Assembly (NCBI GenBank): GCA_024280855.1
Contig: JAJRPG010000094.1
Location: forward strand, 1 to 64,000
Origin: Planctomycetota bacterium
GTDB lineage: Bacteria > Planctomycetota > Phycisphaerae > UBA1845
Reading direction: 5' to 3'
DNA length: 64,000 bases
Part shown: positions 17,892 through 26,397 of the stretch, one piece after another
Layout of the letters: each line of letters starts with the position of its first letter
How positions within the stretch are numbered: the first letter of the stretch is position 1
The notes under the pieces: generated by a model
What the model was told of the DNA's origin: nothing
The model's database searches: none
Seen by the model: only the letters and a program-made list of their open reading frames with translations
Program-made: the position numbers and the translations under genes

Positions 17892-20129
17892 TTGGCTATA
17901 ATGAGAAACTCGGCGATTGCGATAACTGTGATTGCTGTCTTCCTGTCGGCTTCGCCGTCGGTGTTTGCAGGCGATGAGTCTGTTCAGTTACAGCATGCTA
18001 TCAAGCTGTTCGATCAAGGTGATTATGCCGCCGCCCAAGAGGTGATCGTAGCTATTGATCGGGCTGGTCTTAATGTTGATGAGCAATCTCGTCGCGATGG
18101 TTATCTCCAGCGACTTCAAGAAGCGACTTTGATGCAGGAGAAGTCGCAGCGTGACTTGGAAGATGCTGAGGTAGCGATAGCCGCTGGCGAAAACATGCAA
18201 GCACGCATGTCGTTGCAAGCGGTGCTTGATAATGAGTACGCATCTCAAGGCGTGCGACAAGCGGCTGATATACATTTTCGTAACCTAAATAATGCGGCGC
18301 AATCGGGCATGAAAGCCGCGTCGCCACAAGCGGGGGGAGCGGATCGGTCACGCGTGTTGGTTGGTGAAGCAGACGATTTAGTACGAGCGGGTCGATATGA
18401 AGAAGCTCGTCGTCTTTACGAGCAGGCCATCGCGTTAGTCCCTGGTTACCCTGAGGCAGTAAATGGCTTGCGAACCGTTCAAGAGCATCAGCGCAATCTT
18501 GTAGGCTCACGCTCTGATTCTTTGGCTGAGCGTTTGCGTCGTCAAGATGCAATTAACTGGCAGCGCACGGTATCGCAATTTCGTGATGCGGAAATGCAGA
18601 TTCGTCGATTCGTTGGGAAGTCTCAATTTAATCAGGCGAATCAGATGTTGGTTCGTGCTGAACAGATTGTCGAAGCTGGCAAGCAATTTGCTGATCCATC
18701 GAGCGATTACGATGCTTTGAAAGCAGATTTTGACTTGTTATCTGATACGGTGAGTGGCGAGGCACGTCGTCATAATGAAGAAGTGGTGGCTCAGACCCGT
18801 CAGGATATTGAACGGCAGCGTCAGGACCGCCTTGATCAGGTGGAGGATAATCGCGTTCGTCAGGTAGAGTCTTTGATGGAGCAGGCTTTGCAACATCGTA
18901 AGGATGGCGATTTAAGTGCTGCGGTGAATGTATTGATGCAAGTGACCGTGATTGATCCGCAATACAAGCCTGCTCGTTGGCTTATGGACACAGTAGATGA
19001 CCAGCGGCAATATCTGGATGCAAGAAAAAACAGAAAGCTATATTACAGCAAAATGCGTGGTGCGTTAGAGGATGTCGAAACGGCTAAAGTGCCTTGGTAC
19101 GATGATATCGAGTACCCGGATGATTGGCTTGAAAGGCTTGCCTTGCCCTCGCGAACTCGACCGGGACAGTCTCGTCCGGATAGCTTGTTGCTGGGGGCGT
19201 TGGATCGAACCATGCCAGCCGATTTTAATCGAGTCCCCTTCGGCGAAGTCATGGAGCGACTGGTTGATGCCAATGACATCAACATTCATGTGAATTGGCA
19301 GGACTTGCAATTGGCTGGTGTTGAACGTGACGCGACCATTGATTTGCAACTTCCTCGTGAGATCACACTAAAGAAGGTACTCACTGAAGTATTGGAGCAG
19401 GCTGGCGGAGGAAAAGTCGATCTTGGATTTGAAGTTTCCGAAGGCGTCATTACCGTAGCTACGCGCGACCGACTTGATCGTGATGTATTCATGCGCGTCT
19501 ACGACATCTCAGATTTATTGATGGAAGTTCCCAACTTTACAAACGCACCGATGGTAGACCTTCGAGATGCAACGGCTGAGCCTAAAACAGAAAAATCAAA
19601 CATCGTGCCTTGGTCCAGAGGCGACGACGATGACGAGGAATATGAATCCGATCCTGAACGAATGAGTCGGGTTAGAAAAATTATTCGACTGATACAAGAT
19701 TCGATTCATCCTGATAGTTGGCGTCAAAGCGGTGGCACTGGTGGGTCGATTCGTGAAATCAATGGCCAATTAGTTGTCACACAGAATTCCGCCGTGCAGG
19801 GGCAAATTCGCGGCTTGCTGGATCGTTTGCGACAAGAGCGTGCCATTCAGGTAGCCGTCGAAGCGTTATTTATTACGGTGTCCAGCCATTATCTCGAAGA
19901 GATGGGCATGGACCTGGACATCGTGCTCAATGGCGGTAACGCTGGTTTCGATTTTCTCAATGCTGGTGGCGGTCTTGTGACCGATCCTACGCTGGGTAAC
20001 AACCTTTTGTTGCCGCGAACCTCTTCTCGATTAGGCTTTACGCCTGTCGTCCCGCCTTTGGGAACGCCTTTGGCGACGGCTGGCGGGGCTGTGAATCAGC
20101 CGTTCTCGCAGGCCTTCTTGGTGCCTTAA
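17892..20129 (+). CDS. Secretin, N-terminal part, ending at an in-frame TAA
   Basis: Starts at TTG 8 bases after GGGAGG and has a signal peptide ending near SVFAGDES. TPR-like helical repeats (about 25-380) are followed by secretin N-domains: a STN/N0-like part (MPADFNRVPFGEVMERLVDANDI) and an N1-like part with REINGQLVVTQNSAVQGQI (about 618-636). The start of the secretin core is EALFITVSSHYLEEMGMDLDI. The frame then hits TAA at 20127-20129 inside the core, and continues open in the same frame to 20897. Alone, this part lacks the membrane barrel and could not form a pore. It is the outer-membrane channel protein of the preceding pilus/secretion genes (PilQ/GspD role). The stop may be a disabling mutation, readthrough or a sequence error. 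Confidence 0.8.
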   Translation: MAIMRNSAIAITVIAVFLSASPSVFAGDESVQLQHAIKLFDQGDYAAAQEVIVAIDRAGLNVDEQSRRDGYLQRLQEATLMQEKSQRDLEDAEVAIAAGENMQARMSLQAVLDNEYASQGVRQAADIHFRNLNNAAQSGMKAASPQAGGADRSRVLVGEADDLVRAGRYEEARRLYEQAIALVPGYPEAVNGLRTVQEHQRNLVGSRSDSLAERLRRQDAINWQRTVSQFRDAEMQIRRFVGKSQFNQANQMLVRAEQIVEAGKQFADPSSDYDALKADFDLLSDTVSGEARRHNEEVVAQTRQDIERQRQDRLDQVEDNRVRQVESLMEQALQHRKDGDLSAAVNVLMQVTVIDPQYKPARWLMDTVDDQRQYLDARKNRKLYYSKMRGALEDVETAKVPWYDDIEYPDDWLERLALPSRTRPGQSRPDSLLLGALDRTMPADFNRVPFGEVMERLVDANDINIHVNWQDLQLAGVERDATIDLQLPREITLKKVLTEVLEQAGGGKVDLGFEVSEGVITVATRDRLDRDVFMRVYDISDLLMEVPNFTNAPMVDLRDATAEPKTEKSNIVPWSRGDDDDEEYESDPERMSRVRKIIRLIQDSIHPDSWRQSGGTGGSIREINGQLVVTQNSAVQGQIRGLLDRLRQERAIQVAVEALFITVSSHYLEEMGMDLDIVLNGGNAGFDFLNAGGGLVTDPTLGNNLLLPRTSSRLGFTPVVPPLGTPLATAGGAVNQPFSQAFLVP

Positions 20130-20162
20130 GCGACAGGTGGTTCAGGTAGCCAATTTACGCCA

Positions 20163-20897
20163 GTGCCGGTTCGAACTGGATTGTTAGGGATTACTGATCC
20201 ATCGGCGCTGCCGAGTGACATTCCCGGAAGTTTCGGTGGGCAGTCTATTGGGCCTGCACTAAGCATCTTTGGAAGTTTCCTTGATAACATTCAGGTTGAC
20301 TTCTTAGTTCGAGCCACTCAGGCTGACTCTCGTTCTACTGTGTTGACCGCGCCAAGATTGGTTGTGTTCAACGGAGGTTCGGCGTGGGTGGCAGTGACGA
20401 TTCAGCAGAACTTTATCTCTCAGTTGCGGCCTGTTGTGAATCAGGGAGCAGTCGCTCAGGCTCCTATTACAGGAACGATTGATGCGGGTGCAAGTTTGTT
20501 TGTTCGGGCTACAGTTACGGCTGACAAACGCTATGTCATGATGTTGCTGGCTCCTGGTGTGACTCGTTTGCTCGACTTGCAGACATTCCAGTTTAGTGGT
20601 GGTACTGGTGCGAACCAGGCGTTTATTCAACTGCCAACTTTATCCGCCCAACGTATGCAGACTGTCGTTTCTGTTCCTGACGGTGGTACGTTGCTCATCG
20701 GTGGACAAAAGCTTGCGAGTGAAACTGAAGTTGAAGCCGGTGTACCGATACTTTCAAAAATTCCTGTACTCAAGCGACTTTATTCCGCCCGTTCAATGGT
20801 TAAGGACGAACAAACTTTGCTTATTTTGATTAAGCCAAAGATTCTTATTCAAAGCGAGCAAGAAGAAATTGCGTTCCCTTCGTTTTCGCAGGGGTAA
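20163..20897 (+). CDS. Secretin, C-terminal barrel part, same frame after the TAA
   Basis: Continues the secretin frame; the codons between the TAA at 20127 and here also read as sensible Gly/Ser-rich protein. The GTG at 20163 is the first possible restart but has no ribosome site. Conserved C-terminal secretin features are intact: DFLVRATQADSRSTVLTAPRL near the start, VPDGGTLLIGGQ (about 178-189), and GVPILSKIPVLKRLYSA, then EQTLLILIKPKIL. It needs the upstream half for targeting to the outer membrane, so without readthrough it would have no signal peptide. Good conservation on both sides of the stop argues that any inactivation is recent. Confidence 0.75.
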   Translation: MPVRTGLLGITDPSALPSDIPGSFGGQSIGPALSIFGSFLDNIQVDFLVRATQADSRSTVLTAPRLVVFNGGSAWVAVTIQQNFISQLRPVVNQGAVAQAPITGTIDAGASLFVRATVTADKRYVMMLLAPGVTRLLDLQTFQFSGGTGANQAFIQLPTLSAQRMQTVVSVPDGGTLLIGGQKLASETEVEAGVPILSKIPVLKRLYSARSMVKDEQTLLILIKPKILIQSEQEEIAFPSFSQG

Positions 20898-21013
20898 GGC
20901 TCTACTGGGCGTTTTGATAGCTGAGAAACACTGGTACGTCTTTTGGCGCGCGAGTTGAGCCGCATGCTTTAGCTTGCGCGGCGTTCGGTGGCTTGAGGGA
21001 TGCTCGACAACTC

Positions 21014-21952
21014 ATGACACTTAATTCGATTGTTAGCTATGCCATCTATCTGTCAGCTTGTTTGCTGGGGAATCTGGCTATGGCTGATCTGACTGCTGAG
21101 CATCAGCAGCCCCAAACTGCCCAAGCCGGGCAGTTTTCACCAAAGCTATTCAAAGACGATGTGCGCATTGATTGGCTGCGCAACCGCGTGGAGATTGATG
21201 CCGAGGTTGTCTTGCGGCGCGGGCCTCTTGAACTTCTTGTTTGCAGTCCGGGCACGCGCGAACACGAAAGCATTTTTGTCTCGTCAGCTAAGCCTTCTTC
21301 AATCTATCAAGCGATGGGATTGATTGGCTTAACGCCAGGGCATCCGGTTTCTTATAACCCTAAAACAGAGCAACTGATTCCTCCGGCGGGGGAAAGCCTG
21401 AAGTTGAGCGTGCGCTGGCGCGAAGGTCAGAATCTGACAACCGTGCCGGTTGAGCGGTGGCTTCAGTTACAAGACGAGAAAAAGTCTCCTGCTGAGATGG
21501 ACTGGATGTTTACGGGGTCAGTGCGTACCACTGATAACCGATTCGCCGCGGACCTGGAGGGGACCGTCGTGAGCGTCGTGGATTTTGCCTCGGCGCTGAT
21601 TGCCGTTGGGGCGCTGCATAGCGACAGCAACGAATTGTTGTGGGTGCAGGCTTTTGAATCGCGAATTCCGCCAGTGGGAACCGCTTGTTCGATCATTATT
21701 GAAAGTGCCGAGCGCGTGACTGTTGGGGTGGTATTGCAAAAGGGTGGCGAACTCGTTCATGATGGGAAATCTGCAACGCCTCTAGGATTGGCTAAGCTTG
21801 TTAAGCAGCAGGTGCGAGATCATCACGAAGTGGTCATCAATCTGGGGATAGCTGAGGGGGTTTCGGGAAAACTTGTCGAGAAGACGCTCGCATCGTGGGT
21901 TGCGGCTGGGCTGGACCGCTCGTTAGTGAGCCTGCGTCGTCCTCAATCATGA
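21014..21952 (+). CDS. YdjY-like secreted protein
   Basis: Starts at ATG 21014 (the frame is open to a TTG at 20993) with a signal peptide, cleaved near NLAMADLT. Residues 45-130 match the pattern I know as the YdjY domain: VRIDWLRNRVEIDAEV, RGPLELLVCSPGTREHES, IYQAMGLIGLTPGHPV. Residues 155-240 are a less clear beta-rich part, and the last 60 residues (VKQQVRDHHEVVINLGI..) resemble the ExbD/TolR C-terminal fold, which is a weak guess. Probably periplasmic. It follows the secretin gene by about 115 bases on the same strand and may be co-transcribed. Role unknown. Confidence 0.6.
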   Translation: MTLNSIVSYAIYLSACLLGNLAMADLTAEHQQPQTAQAGQFSPKLFKDDVRIDWLRNRVEIDAEVVLRRGPLELLVCSPGTREHESIFVSSAKPSSIYQAMGLIGLTPGHPVSYNPKTEQLIPPAGESLKLSVRWREGQNLTTVPVERWLQLQDEKKSPAEMDWMFTGSVRTTDNRFAADLEGTVVSVVDFASALIAVGALHSDSNELLWVQAFESRIPPVGTACSIIIESAERVTVGVVLQKGGELVHDGKSATPLGLAKLVKQQVRDHHEVVINLGIAEGVSGKLVEKTLASWVAAGLDRSLVSLRRPQS

Positions 21953-21980
21953 CGAATAATTACGCCGTAAGTCGGCTTAT

Positions 21981-23066
21981 ATGGTGAAAGTTGAGTCTCT
22001 ACGCTTTTTCGCGGATAATTACCCCATGCAGCAAGCTTCCATAAAACAATCAGAGGTGAAGGACCAGGCAACTGGGAAAGACCTTTCAGATGAGGCTATT
22101 CTCGATCGCGGGAAATCTGTATTGGTTGCGGAATCCGAGGCGATTTTAGATGCCCTTTCACGATTGGGGGATGATTTTGTCGGCGCGGTGCGAGAGGTGG
22201 TCAACTGTCGTGGTCGTGTTTGCGTAACTGGCGTTGGCAAAGCTGGCCTGATTGGTGCGAAAATCCAGGCTACACTTGCTAGTACGGGTACGCTCTCCTA
22301 TAGCTTGCATCCCGTTGAGGCACTCCATGGCGATCTTGGCATGGCTCACCCTGATGACGTGATCCTGGCACTAAGTAAAAGCGGTGGCTCTGAGTTGGTC
22401 CGCTTGCTCCCGCTGCTTAAAAAGATGGGCTGTAAAGTTATTTTGTTGACGGCTAATGTGGAGTCGTCTGCGGCGGATCATGCCGATTATGTGCTGGACA
22501 TCGGGGCAACGGAAGAAGCGTGTCCGTTGCGATTAGCCCCGAGTTCGTCTGCGGCTGCGATGCTAGCCATTGGCGATGCCCTCACCTTGACAGTCATGCA
22601 GTGCAAGTCTGTACAGCCTGAGCAATACGCGACGTATCATCCGGGTGGGGCGCTTGGCCGATTCCTGATGAAAAATGATGAGGTCATGCGGAAAGGTGAG
22701 GACTGCCCCTGCGTGAAAGAGGACGTGACGCTTGGTCAGTGTTACGAGGCGATTCTAAAAGCGCCGCATAGAGCGGGTGCGGCTGCGGTGGTGGATGATA
22801 AAGGCCAGTTGGTGGGAATCATTACGCACGGTGACTTTTTCCGCATGTTCAAAAATCATGAAAAGGCGGCTGATCGACGAGTGTGCGAGGTGATGACCAA
22901 AGACCCGAAGCGTATTCACCAACATGGCAAGGTCGTAGATGCGTTAGCCCTTATGCGTGAACACGCCATTGACGAATTGCCCGTGGTGGACGACGACAAT
23001 TTGCTCGTTGGTCTCATCGATATTCAAGACCTCGTAGCCAAGGGCTTTCTTGGGGTCGGTGGGTAA
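21981..23066 (+). CDS. kdsD: Arabinose-5-phosphate isomerase (KdsD/GutQ family)
   Basis: Converts ribulose 5-phosphate to arabinose 5-phosphate, the first step toward Kdo. A SIS domain fills about 40-205: GRVCVTGVGKAGLIGAKIQ, TLSYSLHPVEALHGDLGM (the catalytic His region) and LSKSGGSELVRLLP, then PLRLAPSSSAAAMLAIGDAL and TYHPGGALGR. Two CBS repeats follow (about 235-290 and 300-355). The full three-domain layout matches KdsD. A start at ATG 21981 gives 361 residues; the ATG at 22026 would give a more usual length. Kdo use implies lipopolysaccharide-like glycolipid in the outer membrane. It lies 28 bases after the YdjY-like gene. Confidence 0.9.
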   Translation: MVKVESLRFFADNYPMQQASIKQSEVKDQATGKDLSDEAILDRGKSVLVAESEAILDALSRLGDDFVGAVREVVNCRGRVCVTGVGKAGLIGAKIQATLASTGTLSYSLHPVEALHGDLGMAHPDDVILALSKSGGSELVRLLPLLKKMGCKVILLTANVESSAADHADYVLDIGATEEACPLRLAPSSSAAAMLAIGDALTLTVMQCKSVQPEQYATYHPGGALGRFLMKNDEVMRKGEDCPCVKEDVTLGQCYEAILKAPHRAGAAAVVDDKGQLVGIITHGDFFRMFKNHEKAADRRVCEVMTKDPKRIHQHGKVVDALALMREHAIDELPVVDDDNLLVGLIDIQDLVAKGFLGVGG

Positions 23067-23137
23067 TTTTTTCTGTTTCTTCATCGCATGATTATTGCTG
23101 ACGTTGACCCTGCGTCAGCCACGTCCATAATGCTCAC

Positions 23138-23767
23138 ATGCCATCCGATACGAAATCATGTAACCAGCCCAGTGATGACTTCCTTATCCGCGCGGTGATA
23201 AGCGGAGACGCAGCTGCGTTGCGGGAGCTTATGGATCGATACGATCGGCTGGTGCGGTATTGTGTGTTTCGCGTGTCGAAGAGCCGTTGTCAGGCTGATC
23301 CGCATTGGCTTGACGCCATAGCCTCAGAGGTGTGGTCTGGTTTTGTGGAGCGATGCAAGGCTAAATCAGATGAGTCGGTAAATTCTGTATCGGCTTTGCT
23401 TTCGCGGATGGCTAGGAACCGCAGTATCTCAGCGTTGCGGAGTGCGACCGGAAACGAATCGACACAATCTTTAGATTCAGAAACTAACGCACTCGATCAA
23501 ACCCTATCAGCTGACGAAGACCTTCAGCCAAGCGAAGTTGCTGAGCGGCTGGAACTTCTGGAAATTCTACGAGGCAGCTTATCGGACCTTGATGATGCAG
23601 ACCGAAGCATATGCGATGAGCTTGGGCTAATCATGGAACGGCGATGGAAAGAGGCTTCAGGACGTCTGGAAATGAGTGAATCTACCCTGCGGTCACGCTG
23701 GAAAGGCATTTTGGGCCAGTTGAAGCGGACGATATCACGAAAAACTGGAGAAAACTTCGCGCCATAG
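23138..23767 (+). CDS. ECF-type RNA polymerase sigma factor
   Basis: A 209-residue sigma-70 family protein with only regions 2 and 4. Region 2 is about 15-100 (DFLIRAVISGDAAALRELM, YDRLVRYCVFRVS, LLSRMARNRSISALR). Region 4 is about 135-200, with a helix-turn-helix (EASGRLEMSESTLRSRWKGIL). It directs polymerase to its own set of promoters. It is followed 51 bases later by a small membrane protein on the same strand, the place usual for an anti-sigma factor. Confidence 0.85.
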   Translation: MPSDTKSCNQPSDDFLIRAVISGDAAALRELMDRYDRLVRYCVFRVSKSRCQADPHWLDAIASEVWSGFVERCKAKSDESVNSVSALLSRMARNRSISALRSATGNESTQSLDSETNALDQTLSADEDLQPSEVAERLELLEILRGSLSDLDDADRSICDELGLIMERRWKEASGRLEMSESTLRSRWKGILGQLKRTISRKTGENFAP

Positions 23768-23818
23768 GCCAAGAGCGGCGACTTATAGTGTATAAGACGA
23801 GGTGCGGTTTGGGACAGC

Positions 23819-24292
23819 ATGGGAATTGGTGATATGTCAAAATCTGAACATAAACATGAGCTGCTAGAACAGGCGATCGCTGAGCTTGTCGAAGTCGAGC
23901 AGGCGGGCGTTTTTCGTCCGACACGGCTGGATGAACGCGGGTTGCTGATGGATGCTCAGACGGTGGCTAAGCCTGCTTGGTTGAAGTGGGGCAAGCACTG
24001 GGCGGCGCTAGCTGCGATGGTGGGCATCTCTGTTGTTGTTTGGTCCGTGATGTTCAAGATGCAGTTCGATCAAATCAACTCCGGTAGAAATCAATCGGTC
24101 GTAACGAATTCTCCCGATGGCCGAGCGCCGAATAGTGGTTGCAGCGGCGATTTTCTTAATTGCTTTAACGGGCCTACGAAGTTGGCGATGGTTAGCTGCC
24201 AAACATTTGATTACGACCTTGATGGCGATATCGACATGCTTGATATGCAAACCTATCAGCAAAACTGCCAGGGACTAAGACGCTTGCCTTAG
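23819..24292 (+). CDS. Single-pass membrane protein with dockerin-like tail; possible anti-sigma partner
   Basis: About 157 residues (ATG 23819 behind GGGA, or ATG 23834). An amphipathic, Glu-rich N-terminal part (about 1-58) is followed by a single membrane segment (about 61-80). The extracytoplasmic tail contains CSGDFLNCF, a loop, and a DYDLDGDIDMLDMQTYQ calcium-loop half-dockerin (about 134-150) with paired cysteines. Location right after the ECF sigma gene suggests an anti-sigma or sensor role, but the N-terminal part has no recognisable anti-sigma zinc motif. The gene ends inside a terminator hairpin. Confidence 0.6.
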   Translation: MGIGDMSKSEHKHELLEQAIAELVEVEQAGVFRPTRLDERGLLMDAQTVAKPAWLKWGKHWAALAAMVGISVVVWSVMFKMQFDQINSGRNQSVVTNSPDGRAPNSGCSGDFLNCFNGPTKLAMVSCQTFDYDLDGDIDMLDMQTYQQNCQGLRRLP

Positions 24293-24309
24293 CGTCATTG
24301 TCTTTTTTT
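24279..24309 (+). terminator. Rho-independent terminator of the sigma factor operon
   Basis: GACGCT and AGCGTC pair in a 6-base-pair stem with a 6-base loop, followed by ATTGTC and seven T. The stop codon of the membrane protein gene lies in the loop and stem, so transcription ends right at the end of the coding region. Confidence 0.75.
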
Positions 24310-24343
24310 CCCTATACACATATACGCAAAAGATCTTCCCCCA

Positions 24344-24371
24344 CCCTTCGGGAGCACCCGAAGAATGGGCA
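24344..24371 (-). terminator. Hairpin downstream of the antiporter gene
   Basis: On the minus strand CTTCGGG, TGCT, CCCGAAG form a perfect 7-base-pair stem extended by CCCA/TGGG-type pairing. It lies just after the NhaC-type gene stop at 24379. No clean T run follows, so it may be a dispersed palindromic repeat that protects or ends the transcript. Confidence 0.5.
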
Positions 24372-24378
24372 CCTGACT

Positions 24379-25482
24379 TTAGGATAAGTCCGCCACCGTC
24401 GGGGGGCTTGCGCGATACGGTCCTGACGGTGGTGGGGCCGGGGCTTGTGGAATGATCTTTTGCTTTCTTCCGACGATTAGCACGATTAGTAGTAAGAAGA
24501 TTGCGCCAGCTCCCAGGCCTATGTACCACGGCTGGTTGTAGATGCTGCATAGTACGTCGCTTACGCCCATAGCTGCGATGGCGGTTACTAAAGCGTAGGG
24601 AAGTTGGGTCCATACATGTTCTTCATGGCGACAGCCGGACGCGATGGATGAGAGGACCGTGGTGTCAGAGATGGGTGAGCAATGGTCTCCGAAAACTGCG
24701 CCAGCTAGGACGCTACCAACAGCGGCGTAGAAGTATACCAGGGCTTGGTCGGTAGAGAGGTTGGGCGTTTGCTGAATCAAACCTGCGGCTATGACAACGG
24801 TTGCAGGACAAAGAATGCCCATCGTTCCCCAGGATGAACCCGTTGAGAATGAGATAATCGCGGCTGTTATGAAGACGGTGAGTGAGAGCCAATGTATGGG
24901 GAAATTCATGTTTTGTAAGCGGCTTTTCATTACTTCACCTAGGGCTAAGTCCTGAAGCACCTGCGATAAGGACCACGCCAAAACAAGAATTACAATAGCA
25001 GGGAACATGCGGGCCATGCCGTCCAGGCCGGCGTCTGCGGCGTCTCTGGCACTGCAAGAACCAGCGACGATGGTTAGTATGATGGCGAAAAACGCTGATA
25101 AAATGGCACCGTAGAAAATCGAAAGGGATGAGTCCGCTTTGTTGATGACTTCGAATACTTGTTGCCGAATTGTCATATCATTTGTTATCGCGTCTGCTCC
25201 GCCACCGTTATATCCCGTGATCCAGAGTACCGTCATGGTCGAGCCGACCAGCATAAGAATGGGGAACACGCCGAGCCACCAACGTGGCACTACTTTTTCG
25301 TCTGATGTTGAGGTCTGTGTGTCGTATGGCAAATCCTGCGTACCATCAGCCGCTTGTTGTTGAGCGCGTTTCATAGGTCCAAAATCTCGGCTTAGCAGTG
25401 CGACCAGGAATACCATGAAGAGCGCGAGGATGGGGTAGAAGCGATATTGCAAACTTCCCACGAATGCATTCATGCCGTTCAT
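24379..25482 (-). CDS. NhaC-type Na+/H+ antiporter, C-terminal part
   Basis: The second half of an NhaC/major-facilitator-unlike antiporter: multiple membrane segments with SLQYRFYPILALFMVFLVAL near the start, SFSTGSSWGTMGILCPATV (about 213-231) and SVLAGAVFGDHCSPISDTT (about 255-273), the last two being signature stretches of this family. The ATG at 25482 comes 3 bases after an in-frame TAA that ends the first half, so the two halves share one frame. With GATGGG upstream of the ATG, restart of translation is possible. The C-terminal tail is Pro-rich and cytoplasmic. It is likely to exchange Na+ or an organic ion for H+. Confidence 0.8.
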   Translation of the reverse strand: MNGMNAFVGSLQYRFYPILALFMVFLVALLSRDFGPMKRAQQQAADGTQDLPYDTQTSTSDEKVVPRWWLGVFPILMLVGSTMTVLWITGYNGGGADAITNDMTIRQQVFEVINKADSSLSIFYGAILSAFFAIILTIVAGSCSARDAADAGLDGMARMFPAIVILVLAWSLSQVLQDLALGEVMKSRLQNMNFPIHWLSLTVFITAAIISFSTGSSWGTMGILCPATVVIAAGLIQQTPNLSTDQALVYFYAAVGSVLAGAVFGDHCSPISDTTVLSSIASGCRHEEHVWTQLPYALVTAIAAMGVSDVLCSIYNQPWYIGLGAGAIFLLLIVLIVGRKQKIIPQAPAPPPSGPYRASPPTVADLS

Positions 25483-25485
25483 GAC

Positions 25486-26397
25486 TTACCCATCTGTGAT
25501 GAGAAAGTCTGGTGTGCCTTGAATGGCGATGTCTTTGAGGCCATTATCGATAAAACTAATTTCAGCTCCGACCCAAGTGCCAATCAAGGCAAGCGACGCT
25601 ACGGGAGCGGCTGTGGAATCTACGATGTAAGCTAGTTTTGCGCGGGAAATTTTTAAGCGATCGAATACGCCGCGCATGGTCGGGCCTACGATCATGGTGT
25701 TGGCGTAATCATCGAAGAAAACTATAAGACCGGCAAACCAAGCCGTGAGTGCGCCGCGACGTGGTGAGTTGGTGTTTCCTGCTACAACGCTCACCATGCC
25801 TGCGGTGCCTCCGTTGCGGCCTAGTACGCCGACAGTAAAACCGATGACCACCGTAAAGATGATGATGTATAGATGCGCGTGATTATTTAAGGGGTCAATG
25901 ATTGCGTTCATCACATATTGTTCGCAGGTTAATCGAAAGCCTGCGACGATAGAATTTTGCCCGACGTAAGGGCTAGTATTTGGTAAGCAGGGGATCATTA
26001 AATACGCGCCGGCGAGTAGGCCTACCACGAGGGCGGGTACAACTTGGCGAGAAATAATAGCCAGGAAAATAGCGATAATAGCCGGGGCGAGTACCCATAA
26101 GCCATAGAGCGTTTGAGGACTTTTAGGTTGACGAACTGCCGTGGGGTTGTCAGCTAGAGGTTTAGCTTTAGCCACTGATTTATCAATTGTTGGTGTCGGC
26201 GTTGGAGCTTCATGGGCCGGGGGTTCTGCCGAAATTGCTACAGGTGGCTGTTGAGTCGTTGTGGTTGAGGGGCTGGGTTGGTTAGTTTGCTGTGCGAAGG
26301 CGTTTGTAGGGGTTGAGGTAAAAGCGATTAACGCGAATATGAATCCTACAGCAGGGCAGGATCGCCCGGCTAGTATTCCAGCAATACGTTTTTGCAC
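25486..26397 (-). CDS. NhaC-type Na+/H+ antiporter, N-terminal part, ending at an in-frame TAA
   Basis: GTG start behind AAGGAG. A signal-like segment (about 12-35) is followed by a long Pro/Thr/Gln-rich linker (about 36-95), unusual for NhaC, and then membrane segments (LWVLAPAIIAIFLAIIS, VVPALVVGLLAGAYLM, LYIIIFTVVIGFTVGVLG). WFAGLIVFFDDYANTMIVG (about 215-235) and STAAPVASLALIGTWVGAEI (about 263-282) are family signatures. The TAA at 25486-25488 falls in what should be a loop between two halves of the transporter, and the C-terminal half follows in the same frame. Either half alone is unlikely to transport. Confidence 0.8.
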   Translation of the reverse strand: MQKRIAGILAGRSCPAVGFIFALIAFTSTPTNAFAQQTNQPSPSTTTTQQPPVAISAEPPAHEAPTPTPTIDKSVAKAKPLADNPTAVRQPKSPQTLYGLWVLAPAIIAIFLAIISRQVVPALVVGLLAGAYLMIPCLPNTSPYVGQNSIVAGFRLTCEQYVMNAIIDPLNNHAHLYIIIFTVVIGFTVGVLGRNGGTAGMVSVVAGNTNSPRRGALTAWFAGLIVFFDDYANTMIVGPTMRGVFDRLKISRAKLAYIVDSTAAPVASLALIGTWVGAEISFIDNGLKDIAIQGTPDFLITDG

